Source: Granulicella sibirica
Lineage (GTDB): Bacteria; Acidobacteriota; Terriglobia; Terriglobales; Acidobacteriaceae
Length of the DNA stretch: 64,000 nucleotides
Direction of reading: 5' to 3'
NCBI RefSeq assembly: GCF_004115155.1
Contig: NZ_RDSM01000001.1
Span: forward strand, 248,001 to 312,000
The translations under genes and the position numbers were made by a program. Position 1 is the stretch's first letter, and each line of letters begins with the position of its first letter. A model generated the notes under the pieces. It ran no database searches. It was given only the letters and a program-made list of their open reading frames with translations, and was not told the origin of the DNA. Of this stretch, positions 34,299 through 42,539 are shown in pieces.

Positions 34299-34326
34299 AG
34301 AGGCTTCGGATCTCTCCGAAGCCTCT
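34299..34326 (-). terminator. perfect 12-bp hairpin, terminator of the downstream-facing gene
   Basis: AGAGGCTTCGGA (34299-34310) and TCCGAAGCCTCT (34315-34326) around TCTC. It lies 22 bp after the stop codon of the minus-strand gene at 34349. A weak T stretch (TTCGCATTT) follows. Confidence 0.7.
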
Positions 34327-34348
34327 CTCGCGATGCGGGCAACGCTTG

Positions 34349-35236
34349 TTAGTAGGGGCGGTAGTAGCGGTAGGCGGCCGGCGGATAGTAGGGGGGTGGA
34401 GGATAGGCGTAGTGAACGGGCGGTGGGTAGTTGTAGTTGTTGTAGACCGGCTGGGCGACCGGAGCTGCCGCCTGCTGGATGATGGTCGGAGCGGGCGCGG
34501 CAGCCTGGACCACGATTACGGTCGGGCTTGGCTGGGCATAGGACTGCTGGATGGGAGCAGGCTGCTGATATTGCGGCTGATAATAGGGCTGCTGCTGGGC
34601 GTAGTTGCGCTCGATGGGTGCGGCCTGCTGAGGCACCTCATTGTCCGCGTAGTTGTAGCGGGAGACCAGCTCCGGCTGGTGCTGCACCTCGGTCTTGGTC
34701 GGGATGCCTACGTCGTCGAGGAGCTTGACGGTAAGGCGGGTTTCGGGCTTGAGTTCGGGACGGGGACCGCGGCGGGGCAGGTTGATGAGATCGATCGGCC
34801 AGAGGACGGGGATCATCCACTCGATGGTGTCGCGGACGGGGTGGCCGAGGCCGTGGATTTTGCCGTCTCCGTCGACGGGGTTCTTGCCGGAGGTGGCGAC
34901 GACGCGGGTGGCTATGGGGATGGTGGTGTCGTTACCGACTACCATGCGGTCAAACTTGAGCTCCATCCAGCCCTTGCCGACGAAGTGACCGGGATCCTTG
35001 TAGTCCTCGAAGTGGCCGACGAGGTAGGCGCCGTAGGGTAGGACGGAGCGTCCGTAGAGCTCAGTGCGGCTGAGATTGCAGAGGATGGGGTCGCCTACGT
35101 GGGTCGTTTTGGAGGAGATGTGGGGTTCGGAGACCATGCACTGCATGACGGAACCGGCTGGGATCAACTGTTCCGCTTGCGCGGAGAGGGAGAGTATGGG
35201 TGTTGCGAGCAGAAGTGCAGCCAACAAGTGCTTCAT
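34349..35236 (-). CDS. exported protein with a Tyr/Pro/Gln-rich tail, function unknown
   Basis: 295 residues. Cleavable signal MKHLLAALLLATPILSLSAQA; residues 22-175 form a compact region (IPAGSVMQCMVSEPHISS, VGHFEDYKDPGHFVGKGW) of mostly beta character with two Cys that could pair. From about 180 the chain is low-complexity: Gln-, Pro- and Tyr-rich with NYNYPPPVHYAYPPPPYYPP-like runs, a pattern seen in envelope or cell-surface proteins. Strong ribosome-binding site AGGAGG 6 nt before the ATG. I do not recognise the family; an acidobacterial orphan is likely. Confidence 0.72.
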   Translation of the reverse strand: MKHLLAALLLATPILSLSAQAEQLIPAGSVMQCMVSEPHISSKTTHVGDPILCNLSRTELYGRSVLPYGAYLVGHFEDYKDPGHFVGKGWMELKFDRMVVGNDTTIPIATRVVATSGKNPVDGDGKIHGLGHPVRDTIEWMIPVLWPIDLINLPRRGPRPELKPETRLTVKLLDDVGIPTKTEVQHQPELVSRYNYADNEVPQQAAPIERNYAQQQPYYQPQYQQPAPIQQSYAQPSPTVIVVQAAAPAPTIIQQAAAPVAQPVYNNYNYPPPVHYAYPPPPYYPPAAYRYYRPY

Positions 35237-35250
35237 CTGGACCTCCTAAA

Positions 35251-35272
35251 CACACGTTTTGGGGACCGTGTG
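35251..35272. repeat. short hairpin with a related sequence 150 bp away
   Basis: CACACG (35251-35256) and CGTGTG (35267-35272) enclose TTTTGGGGAC. The motif ACACGTTTTGGG recurs at about 35402-35413 in the same gap. The 231-bp gap holds no gene. Confidence 0.45.
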
Positions 35273-35467
35273 CTTGGAACGTGCGGTTCGCCGGATCTCG
35301 GGGAGTGAGTGATCTTGGACGTGCCTAAATGATGAGCGAGTGCTGACGCGAATTTTAGCGCACGGGTTCGTCTTCGCGATTGGATATTTTTAGCGGGGCT
35401 AACACGTTTTGGGAGAGCGAGGTATGAAGAAGGGTGGAAAAGTTTTCCACAGGGCGGCACACGCCAA

Positions 35468-36025
35468 TTAGAGCGTGAGCGCGAGTACCGGATCTTCGAA
35501 GGTGGAGGAGCCCACGTGAAAACTGCGGGTTCCGATCTGCTCGAAGCCGTTCTTGCGGTAGAAAGCGAGTGCGCGCTGATTGTCGGGGTGAACGCCCAGG
35601 AGGAGGCGCTTCGCTCCCTGCGCACGGGCGCCCGCGACGGCAAGATCCATGAGACGCCGGCCGGTTCCTCCTCCGTGAAAGCGGGAGAAGACGTAGATCC
35701 GGCGGAGTTCGAGGTCGCCGGGCTGGGCGAGGGTTCCGGGAAAGTCGGGCTTGGTGAGGATGGCATAGCCGACGGGTGCGGCTCCGGGAGGGACCTCGGC
35801 GATCCAGATGCGGGTCTCGGGATTCGCCAGCATCACGGAGTAGGCGCCGGGGACGTGATGGTTCGCGCAGTGAGCGAGGAGTGCCTGGCCAGGGACGAGG
35901 CCGGCGAAGGCCTCCAGCAAGGTTGCGGCGCCTATGAGTGCAAGGGTTGGGGCATCCTCAGAAGTACATTCCCGCATGGTGACGACATCCGACAAACTCA
36001 TTCTCCTGACAATGCTTTGGGCCAT
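35468..36025 (-). CDS. GNAT-family N-acetyltransferase
   Basis: Up to 185 residues. RECTSEDAPTLALIGAATLL begins the fold; acetyl-CoA is bound by RFHGGGTGRRLM (R/Q-x-x-G-x-G/A motif) and FYRKNGFEQIG closes the domain. The substrate is unknown. ATG 36025, 36001 and 35977 are in frame; the last gives the usual N-terminus of the family, but none has a strong ribosome-binding site. Divergent from pdxS. Confidence 0.85.
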   Translation of the reverse strand: MAQSIVRRMSLSDVVTMRECTSEDAPTLALIGAATLLEAFAGLVPGQALLAHCANHHVPGAYSVMLANPETRIWIAEVPPGAAPVGYAILTKPDFPGTLAQPGDLELRRIYVFSRFHGGGTGRRLMDLAVAGARAQGAKRLLLGVHPDNQRALAFYRKNGFEQIGTRSFHVGSSTFEDPVLALTL

Positions 36026-36157
36026 CTTACAAGTGCCGCTGCCGTCCTGTGTTTGCTGCTAAACTAAGGGTCCATACCTAGCCGAAGATCCGTGTGACTC
36101 CGGAACCGGCCACAGGCTCGCACCACTCGAATTCCGAAATCCCGAAGGAGACCTTCC

Positions 36158-37240
36158 ATGGCAGATCACGCAAGCAACGGACATCAATCGAACGGAACAG
36201 GCGGATTTACCGCGAGTGGTCTGCGCCTGAAGGTCGGCCTTGCCGAGATGCTGAAGGGCGGCGTGATCATGGACGTGATCGACGCCGATCAGGCGGTGAT
36301 CGCCGAGCAGGCTGGCGCGGTGGCGGTGATGGCGCTCGAGCGTGTGCCGGCGCAGATTCGCGCGCAGGGCGGTGTGGCGCGCATGTCGCACCCAAACATG
36401 ATCAAGGAAGTGATGGCCGTCGTGACGATCCCGGTGATGGCCAAGGCGCGCATCGGCCACTTCGTCGAGGCGCAGGTGCTCCAGGAGCTTGGTGTCGACT
36501 TCATCGACGAGTCCGAGGTGCTGACGCCGGCGGATGAGGTTCACCACATCAACAAGCATGACTTCACGACACCGTTTGTCTGCGGCGCGAAAAACCTGGG
36601 CGAGGCGCTGCGGCGTATTGCCGAGGGCGCTGCGATGATCCGCACGAAGGGTGAGCCGGGGACAGGCGATGTGATTCACGCGGTGCGGCACATGCGGCAG
36701 ATCGTCTCGGAGATCAAGGCGTTGACGGTGCTCGACCCGCAGGAACTCTATGCGGCGGCGAAGAACCTGCAGGCTCCGCTCGAGCTTGTACAGATGGTGG
36801 CGAAGGCGGGCAAGCTGCCGGTTCCGAACTTCTCGGCGGGCGGTATTGCAACACCGGCGGATGCGGCGATGGTGCGTCAGCTTGGGGCGGAGACGGTATT
36901 TGTGGGGTCGGGTATCTTCATGTCGGACTCGACGACGAAGCTGGAGGTTGGGTCGTTCAAACCGGGCGATACGTTCCGGCATACGGACCTGATCGACGGC
37001 GAGCCAGTTGCGGCAGAGCGGCTTGGGCAGAAGGTCGATCTCGCGCACTTCGGGAAGTATCGCAACCCGGCGGATCGCGCTGAGGCAGAGTCTCGGGCGA
37101 AGGCGATTGTGCGGGCGGCGACGTTCTTCGATGATCCAAAGATCGTGGCGCAATGCTCGGCGGATTGTATGGGCGCAATGAAGGGCCTGGCGGTCGCGAA
37201 CATTCCTGCCGAAGAGATGATGCAGAACCGCGGCTGGTAG
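36158..37240 (+). CDS. pdxS: pyridoxal 5'-phosphate synthase, lyase subunit PdxS, with an insertion
   Basis: 360 residues; the family is about 293. Makes PLP from ribose 5-phosphate, glyceraldehyde 3-phosphate and ammonia delivered by PdxT. Active-site Lys in VMAKARIGH (Lys95) and the second Lys in RTKGEPGTG (Lys164), with Asp in IMDVIDAD (Asp39). After GSGIFMSD (about 251-257) roughly 45 residues (258-302) not found in standard PdxS precede [16 protein letters not shown]. About 15 more residues extend the N-terminus. The frame is continuous, so this is not a frameshift. AAGGAG lies before the ATG, and pdxT follows by 39 bp. Confidence 0.94.
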   Translation: MADHASNGHQSNGTGGFTASGLRLKVGLAEMLKGGVIMDVIDADQAVIAEQAGAVAVMALERVPAQIRAQGGVARMSHPNMIKEVMAVVTIPVMAKARIGHFVEAQVLQELGVDFIDESEVLTPADEVHHINKHDFTTPFVCGAKNLGEALRRIAEGAAMIRTKGEPGTGDVIHAVRHMRQIVSEIKALTVLDPQELYAAAKNLQAPLELVQMVAKAGKLPVPNFSAGGIATPADAAMVRQLGAETVFVGSGIFMSDSTTKLEVGSFKPGDTFRHTDLIDGEPVAAERLGQKVDLAHFGKYRNPADRAEAESRAKAIVRAATFFDDPKIVAQCSADCMGAMKGLAVANIPAEEMMQNRGW

Positions 37241-37279
37241 TCCGGCGTTACCGCGCGGCTGACCGCTTAGAATAGAACG

Positions 37280-37870
37280 ATGTCTCCACTTACCATCGGC
37301 GTCCTGGCTCTCCAGGGCGCCTACGATGTGCATGCCAAGGCGCTTACGAGCCTGGGTGCTGTTCCGCGTCTTGTGCGTCGGCCTGAAGAGCTTGAAGGAC
37401 TGGATGGGCTGATCCTGCCGGGTGGCGAATCGACCACGATCCTGAAGTTTCTCGAGCGTGATAACTTCTTCGAGGCGCTCGACGCCTTTGTGAAGGAGAC
37501 GCCGACGTTTGGCACGTGCGCGGGATGCATTCTGCTGGCGAAGGACGTGAATCATCCCGCGCAGAAGTCGTTTGCGGCTCTGGATATTGCCGTTGAACGG
37601 AACGCTTACGGGCGGCAGAACGATTCGAAGATTCTGTTCGAGCCTACGACTCTGGCGGGTGGTCCGCTGGAGATGGTGTTTATCCGGGCTCCACGGATCA
37701 ACCGCGTGGGTGCCGATGTCGAGGTGCTGGCCGAGCGGGAGGAGCATCCGGCCCTGGTGCGGAGCGGGCATCTGCTGGCGGCTACGTTTCATCCGGAGCT
37801 TGGGAGCGACGTCCGGGTGCACCAGCTCTTTCTGGATATGGTGCGGGAGCATAAGGATGGGCGTGGGTAG
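37280..37870 (+). CDS. pdxT: pyridoxal 5'-phosphate synthase, glutaminase subunit PdxT
   Basis: 196 residues. Hydrolyses glutamine and channels ammonia to PdxS. Begins IGVLALQGAYDVHAKAL; GGESTT binds substrate, the nucleophile is Cys80 in FGTCAGCILLA, and the His/Glu pair is in TFHPELGSD. Length and order are normal for the family. Lies directly after pdxS in the same operon; the HEAT-like gene starts 15 bp further on. Confidence 0.95.
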   Translation: MSPLTIGVLALQGAYDVHAKALTSLGAVPRLVRRPEELEGLDGLILPGGESTTILKFLERDNFFEALDAFVKETPTFGTCAGCILLAKDVNHPAQKSFAALDIAVERNAYGRQNDSKILFEPTTLAGGPLEMVFIRAPRINRVGADVEVLAEREEHPALVRSGHLLAATFHPELGSDVRVHQLFLDMVREHKDGRG

Positions 37871-37885
37871 GGGCTTGGGCGCTCT

Positions 37886-38806
37886 ATGCCGATGATCTGG
37901 CTTTTGGGACTCGCATTGCTTGTGCCGCAGCAGAAGACCGAGACGCCTGCGCTTGTGGAGCAGCTTGCGCTGGCTCAGGGACGGCATGACGCGGGGACGA
38001 TCCAGGCGTCGCTGCTTGAGCTGACGGATCGGCTGGGGACGGCTGACCTCGAGAGCCTTCAGATCGTGGTTCCGGAGATCGTGCGGGCGGCCGACGATCC
38101 GGATGCGCAGACGCGCGGGCTGGCGATGCTGGCGCTGACCGCGATCAAGGGCGATGGGCTTGCCGTGTTGGAGCCGCATGCCGGAGCGATCGCGCGGCAC
38201 CTGCATGATGCGAGCTTGCCGGTGCGGCAGGTGACGGTGCTTGTACTGGGGACTTTCCAGCGGCATCCGACGGCAGCAGTGATTGATCCCCTGCTGGAGA
38301 GCCTGAAGGAGGCGGATGCGCCGAAGACGATCGGGCCGGGCGTGGTGTACGCGCTGCTGACGCTTGGGGTGGACGACCCTGCGCATCCGGAGATCGGTGA
38401 CGGGATCTTGCGGTTCGTGCGGCGGCCGGATCTGCCTGGAGACGTGCTGGCCAGGGTGTTGGTCGCCATTGCGAACGCACCGGTGCATAACGAGGCTTTG
38501 GATACAGGGCTTCTTGGTTTTCTTGGGAAAACTCATTCGGCTCCGACGCGGAGCGTGTTGGTGGGGCTTCTGCCGAAGCTGCGCTTGGCGCAGAAGACCC
38601 TCGATGGGACGCGGGCGGAGCTTGCCGGTTTCGCTGCCGATCCGAAGGAAGATGCGGGGGTGAAAGCGGCGGCGACCGGGGTGCTTCCCTGCTGGCATAG
38701 CTCGAGGATGAGCGATCCGTGTCCGGCGCTGCCGATGCGGTATCGCATGGTGGCTCCGCCAAAGCCGATGACGGCCCCGAGGTACCAATCTCCGCCGCTC
38801 TCCTGA
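37886..38806 (+). CDS. HEAT-repeat-like exported protein, function unknown
   Basis: 306 residues. Hydrophobic start (MIWLLGLALLVP) suits a signal peptide; about residues 20-265 contain successive helical pairs with Ala/Leu spacing (TRGLAMLALTAIKGDGLAVL, VRQVTVLVLGTFQRHPTA), as in HEAT or Armadillo scaffolds. The last 40 residues (from CWHSSRMSDP) turn Pro-rich and unlike the rest. It lies between pdxT and coxB on the same strand with small gaps and may be read with either; a functional link is not evident. Confidence 0.65.
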   Translation: MPMIWLLGLALLVPQQKTETPALVEQLALAQGRHDAGTIQASLLELTDRLGTADLESLQIVVPEIVRAADDPDAQTRGLAMLALTAIKGDGLAVLEPHAGAIARHLHDASLPVRQVTVLVLGTFQRHPTAAVIDPLLESLKEADAPKTIGPGVVYALLTLGVDDPAHPEIGDGILRFVRRPDLPGDVLARVLVAIANAPVHNEALDTGLLGFLGKTHSAPTRSVLVGLLPKLRLAQKTLDGTRAELAGFAADPKEDAGVKAAATGVLPCWHSSRMSDPCPALPMRYRMVAPPKPMTAPRYQSPPLS

Positions 38807-38828
38807 CACGCGAGGGTATGCTGAGGGT

Positions 38829-39581
38829 GTGGCCTGGTGCGATGCGGTTGGGATGGCAATGGTGCGGATGCCCTGGGGGCTGCCGAGGGACGCGTCGGCG
38901 CATGGGGTGGCGCTCGATCAGCACCTGATTCTGAATCTTTGGATTGCGTTTTCGCTGGCTGTACTGGCGCACATGATTCTGCTGATAGGAATTCTGCTGC
39001 GGCGTCCGGCGGCGGAGGCGAGCGAGCGCAGGAGATTGCTGATCGAGTATCTTCCGCTGGCAGCACTCACTTTGCTCTTTGGGTTTTTGGCTATGCGGGC
39101 GGAGAGGCTTTGGGAGGAGACGCGGTATACCGGAGCTTCACCGGCAGCGCTGCAGGTCGAGGCTACGGGGATGCAGTTTGCGTGGTACTTCCGGTACCCC
39201 GGCGTGGATGGGACGTTTGGCAGGACGTCGGCGGAACGGGTCGACCCCGGGGCGGCAAATCCGGTCGGAGTGGACCCGGCGGATCCGCATGGGGCGGATG
39301 ACATGGTGAGTAGTGAGTTGGTGCTGCCGGAGGGGCGTGAGGTCGACCTAAGGTTGATAGCCCAAGATGTGATTCACGGGTTTGCGGTTCCAGAGATGCG
39401 GTTGAAGCAGAATGCGGTGCCGGGACAGACGATTCATGTGCATTTCACCCCCACGGACGCGGGAACCTATGCCATTCTTTGCACACAGCTTTGTGGGCTT
39501 GGGCATTACCGCATGCAGGCGAACCTGCGAGTGCTGACCGAAGCGGGCTACCAAGACTGGCTCAGGAAACGACAACGATGA
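38829..39581 (+). CDS. coxB: cytochrome c oxidase subunit II
   Basis: Up to 250 residues. Two membrane helices (about 32-58 and 74-92) and a periplasmic cupredoxin domain carrying the CuA site: His in QDVIHGFAVPEM and CTQLCGLGHYRM, i.e. Cys-x3-Cys-x3-His-x2-Met. No cytochrome c domain is fused, so electrons come from a separate carrier. The frame starts with GTG 38829; ATG 38853 and 38859 are alternatives, and none has a clear ribosome-binding site. Stop overlaps the coxA start as ATGA. Confidence 0.92.
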   Translation: MAWCDAVGMAMVRMPWGLPRDASAHGVALDQHLILNLWIAFSLAVLAHMILLIGILLRRPAAEASERRRLLIEYLPLAALTLLFGFLAMRAERLWEETRYTGASPAALQVEATGMQFAWYFRYPGVDGTFGRTSAERVDPGAANPVGVDPADPHGADDMVSSELVLPEGREVDLRLIAQDVIHGFAVPEMRLKQNAVPGQTIHVHFTPTDAGTYAILCTQLCGLGHYRMQANLRVLTEAGYQDWLRKRQR

Positions 39582-41347
39582 TGGGAACGCCACAGTCCGG
39601 CGCAACGGTTCGTCCGCGGAAGATTCGTTGGCTGTTTTCGACGGATCATCATGTGATCGGACTGCAGTACCTGGCACTGGCTTGTGTTGCGGTTACGGTG
39701 GGGGTGGGGCTGTCACTCTTTATGCGGCTGCATCTGATCGCGCCGGACTTTGTGGTTCCGGGGCATGGGCCGATCCTGCCGGAGGACTATCTTGCGCTGG
39801 TGACGCTGCATGGGACGCTGATGCTGTTCTTCGTGCTGACGACGGCTCCGCAGTCGGGGTTTGGGAACTTGATCTTGCCGGCGCAGATCGGTTCGCGGAG
39901 GATGGCGTTTCCGGGGCTGAACGCGGCTGGCTTCTGGACGACGGCGCTGGCGCTGGTGGTACTGCTTGGGTCGACGTTTGTGCAGGGTGGCGCGGCGATC
40001 TCGGGGTGGACGGCTTATCCACCGCTTTCGGCGATTGCGGCGGCGGGTCCGGGGCAGGGGCTCGGGATGGATCTGTGGTTGGGGTCGATCGCGCTGTTTG
40101 CGGTGGGGACTGGGATAGCCTCGGTGAACACGCTGACGACGGTGATCCGGTTTCGCTGCGAGGGGATGACATGGGAGCGGCTGCCGCTGACGGTGTGGGC
40201 ATGGTTTACAGCGGCGCTGCTTTCACTGATTGCCTTTTCCGTACTGCTGGCGGCGCTTGTGCTTTTGTTTCTGGATAGGCATGCGGCTACCGGGTTCTTC
40301 GTTCCGCAGGGGGATGTGCTGAGCAGCGTGGTTCGGGCGGCCGCGGTGCATGGGAATGGAAGCCCGCTGCTGTGGCTTCACCTGTTCTGGTTCTTCGGAC
40401 ATCCGGAGGTGTATATCGCGATCCTGCCAGGGATGGGGCTGACGTCGATGCTGCTGGCGAACTTTTCGCGGCGACGGGTGTACGCGTACCAGATGATGAT
40501 CGCGACGACGCTTCTGATCGGCGGGCTCGGGATCCTGGTGTGGGGACACCATATGTTCGTGGCAGGGCTGAACCCGTTTGTGGGAACAGCTTTCTCGATC
40601 TCCACGATGGCGATTGCGCTGCCGAGCGCGGCGAAGGTTCTGAGCTGGCTGGCGACGACGTGGCGATCGCGTCCGCACTTCGCGACGCCGATGCTTTTCT
40701 CGCTTGGCTTTGTTTCTTTCTTTGTGGTGGGTGGGCTGAGCGGCCCCATTCTGGCGCAGCCCATTCTGGATCAGTATCTGCATAACACCTTCTTCGTCGT
40801 CGCGCATTTTCACCTGATCATGGCGATGGCGGGTGTATTTGGGCTGTTCGCGGGGGTTTATTACTACTTTCCACTCATCGCGGGAAGATATCTCTCTGAG
40901 GGACTTGGGCGCGTGCACTTCTGGGGGACGCTGGGGGGAGCGTATGCGACGTTTCTGCCGATGCATATGACCGGGCTGGCGGGGGAACCGAGACACTACG
41001 CTCAGTTGACCGGGATCCCGAATGCGGCCGCGCGGCTGCTGGCGCAGACACTTCCCTTGCAGAGGCATATCAGCTACGCGGCGTTCTTTCTTGCGGCTTC
41101 GCAACTGCCGTTTGTCTGGAATGTGATACGAAGTGCGCGGTGGGGGGATCTGGCTCAGCCGAATCCGTGGAATGCCACAACGCTCGAGTGGCATCCGGCG
41201 CTGGCACCGTTTGCGGAGGAGGGTTCATCATCGGATGAACAAATCGTGGCCTACTGTTCTCCCTGCGCGTATGATCCGGGTGCTGGATGGGCCGGGTTTA
41301 CCCCGCAGTGGCAGGAGATCCCTGCATCGAATGTAAAACGGGAGTAA
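39578..41347 (+). CDS. coxA: cytochrome c oxidase subunit I
   Basis: About 589 residues, 12 or more membrane helices; contains haem a, haem a3 and CuB. Ligands and motifs: His in LHGTLMLFF, the cross-linked His-Tyr segment FGHPEVYIAILPG, the CuB His pair in WGHHMF and the haem His pair in VAHFHLIMAM. The frame is open upstream to 39479, but ATG 39578 (MMGTPQSG) fits the ATGA overlap with coxB and has AGGA about 10 nt before. coxC follows. Confidence 0.95.
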   Translation: MMGTPQSGATVRPRKIRWLFSTDHHVIGLQYLALACVAVTVGVGLSLFMRLHLIAPDFVVPGHGPILPEDYLALVTLHGTLMLFFVLTTAPQSGFGNLILPAQIGSRRMAFPGLNAAGFWTTALALVVLLGSTFVQGGAAISGWTAYPPLSAIAAAGPGQGLGMDLWLGSIALFAVGTGIASVNTLTTVIRFRCEGMTWERLPLTVWAWFTAALLSLIAFSVLLAALVLLFLDRHAATGFFVPQGDVLSSVVRAAAVHGNGSPLLWLHLFWFFGHPEVYIAILPGMGLTSMLLANFSRRRVYAYQMMIATTLLIGGLGILVWGHHMFVAGLNPFVGTAFSISTMAIALPSAAKVLSWLATTWRSRPHFATPMLFSLGFVSFFVVGGLSGPILAQPILDQYLHNTFFVVAHFHLIMAMAGVFGLFAGVYYYFPLIAGRYLSEGLGRVHFWGTLGGAYATFLPMHMTGLAGEPRHYAQLTGIPNAAARLLAQTLPLQRHISYAAFFLAASQLPFVWNVIRSARWGDLAQPNPWNATTLEWHPALAPFAEEGSSSDEQIVAYCSPCAYDPGAGWAGFTPQWQEIPASNVKRE

Positions 41348-41411
41348 TCTGATAGCCATCGGCCTCGCAAGCCGCACCCAAACGCCCGCACCCCCAAGCG
41401 ACGGAGCCCAT

Positions 41412-42197
41412 ATGCCGGCTATCTTTACGCCCACCGACACCGACCGTAAACGACCCCATGCCGATGACGGGGACCATGGCTCTGGCCGGCGGCCGCCGTA
41501 CGACGACGGTCTAAAACGAACGGGCGGCGGTGGGGATAACGACAACGATAACTGGAACGACAGGCCTGCCGGGCGGCGCGGGCCGCGGGAGAAGCTGGAG
41601 CGTTACCGGCTTGGGCTGTTCTTCGCGCTTGCCGGCGACCTCATGTTCTTCGTGGCGATCATCAGCACGTTCTTCGTGACGAAGTCGTCGGGGCACTTCG
41701 ATGCGTACGACCGGTACATCAACGAATGGCTGCCGACGGCGATTCCACGGATCCTGTGGCTGAACACCGCGGTACTCTTTCTGAGTTCGGTGACGGTCGA
41801 GATGGCGCGGCGGCGGATGTTTCACCAGTTCGATGTGATGGAGGAGTGGTTCGGGTTGGGCAAGCCGACGGCCAAGCGTGCCATGCCGTGGGTGATTGCG
41901 ACGATCGTGCTCGGGATCGCTTTCCTGCTGGGACAGACGGTAGCGTGGCGGCAGTTGGCGCAGGAGCATGTGTTCCTGAAGTCGAACCCGAGCAGCCATT
42001 TCTTCTACCTCATCACCTACACCCATGCGATTCACCTGCTTGTCGGGATCGCCGGGTTGGCGATGGCGCTCGTTGGGCTGTTTGCTTCGAAGCAGATCGA
42101 AAACAGGCAGATCCTGGTGGATTGCGCGGCCTGGTACTGGCACTCGATGGGCTTTCTGTGGCTGTTTCTGTTCGTTCTGCTTGCGTACTTTCAGTAG
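41412..42197 (+). CDS. coxC: cytochrome c oxidase subunit III (five-helix type)
   Basis: 261 residues. A hydrophilic N-terminus rich in Asp, Gly and Arg (about 1-60) precedes five membrane helices, beginning LGLFFALAGDLMFFVAII and ending CAAWYWHSMGFLWLFLF, the family signature. The five-helix form lacks the first two helices of the seven-helix proteins. The charged N-terminal tail is longer than usual. Its 3' end may overlap a small CxxC protein gene. Confidence 0.92.
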   Translation: MPAIFTPTDTDRKRPHADDGDHGSGRRPPYDDGLKRTGGGGDNDNDNWNDRPAGRRGPREKLERYRLGLFFALAGDLMFFVAIISTFFVTKSSGHFDAYDRYINEWLPTAIPRILWLNTAVLFLSSVTVEMARRRMFHQFDVMEEWFGLGKPTAKRAMPWVIATIVLGIAFLLGQTVAWRQLAQEHVFLKSNPSSHFFYLITYTHAIHLLVGIAGLAMALVGLFASKQIENRQILVDCAAWYWHSMGFLWLFLFVLLAYFQ

Positions 42198-42402
42198 ATT
42201 CATCTGGACGGTATTTCTCTGGATGGGTCTGCTGGGTGCGCCGATGAGGCTTTCCGCGCAGGGATGTTCGCAGTGTAAGGACAATGCTTCAGCTATGCCT
42301 GCGTCCGCGCAGGCGGGATATCGGCAGGCGATTGTTTTGTTGATGATGGCTGGGGTTGGCTTGTTTGTGGGGACTTTGGTGATTCTTCGGCGGAATCGGT
42401 AG
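42181..42402 (+). CDS. small CxxC membrane protein after coxC
   Basis: 59 to 73 residues. The shorter reading begins ATG 42223 (MGLLGAPMRLSAQGCSQCKD); a TTG at 42181 would add RTFSRFIWTVFLW and create a complete signal peptide, with a 17-bp overlap into coxC. Mature protein: CSQCKDNASAMP then one membrane helix (AIVLLMMAGVGLFVGTLVIL) and a basic end RRNR. The CxxC faces the periplasm and could bind copper or haem, which would suit oxidase assembly. No family name is known to me. Confidence 0.6.
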   Translation: MRTFSRFIWTVFLWMGLLGAPMRLSAQGCSQCKDNASAMPASAQAGYRQAIVLLMMAGVGLFVGTLVILRRNR

Positions 42403-42428
42403 GGCAAGCCGTTTTTGCTGGATCGATG

Positions 42429-42505
42429 TGGTGGCCCGGGCAGGAGTCCAACCTGCGACCTTCGCGTTAGGAGTGCGCTGCTCTATGCAACTGAGCTACC
42501 GGGCC
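42429..42505 (-). tRNA. tRNA-Arg (anticodon CCT), unusual tertiary pair
   Basis: Acceptor GGCCCGG pairs with CCGGGCC, D-stem GCTC/GAGC, T-stem GCAGG/CCTGC, CCA encoded at 42431-42429. The anticodon loop is CTCCTAA. The D-loop reads AGTTGCATA (G18 C19 rather than GG) and the T-loop TTGGACT (G56 rather than C), so the normal 19-56 pair is swapped. In the anticodon stem GCGCA/CGCGA positions 27-43 (G.A) and 31-39 (A.C) are mismatched. Confidence 0.9.
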
Positions 42506-42539
42506 AGTTCTCCCAGTGTAAACTGGAACAGGTTCGCTT

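Noticed and set aside
36059..38809. 916-codon minus-strand open frame across pdxS, pdxT and the HEAT-like gene
   Set aside because: Translation is Arg/His/Pro-rich and lies opposite two certain genes; it has no recognisable domain.
38690..38810. possible small minus-strand gene with a membrane-like segment (WYLGAVIGFGGATMRYRIG) opposite the HEAT-like gene end
   Set aside because: No start codon with a ribosome-binding site, and the frame continues into low-complexity sequence; a shadow is more likely.
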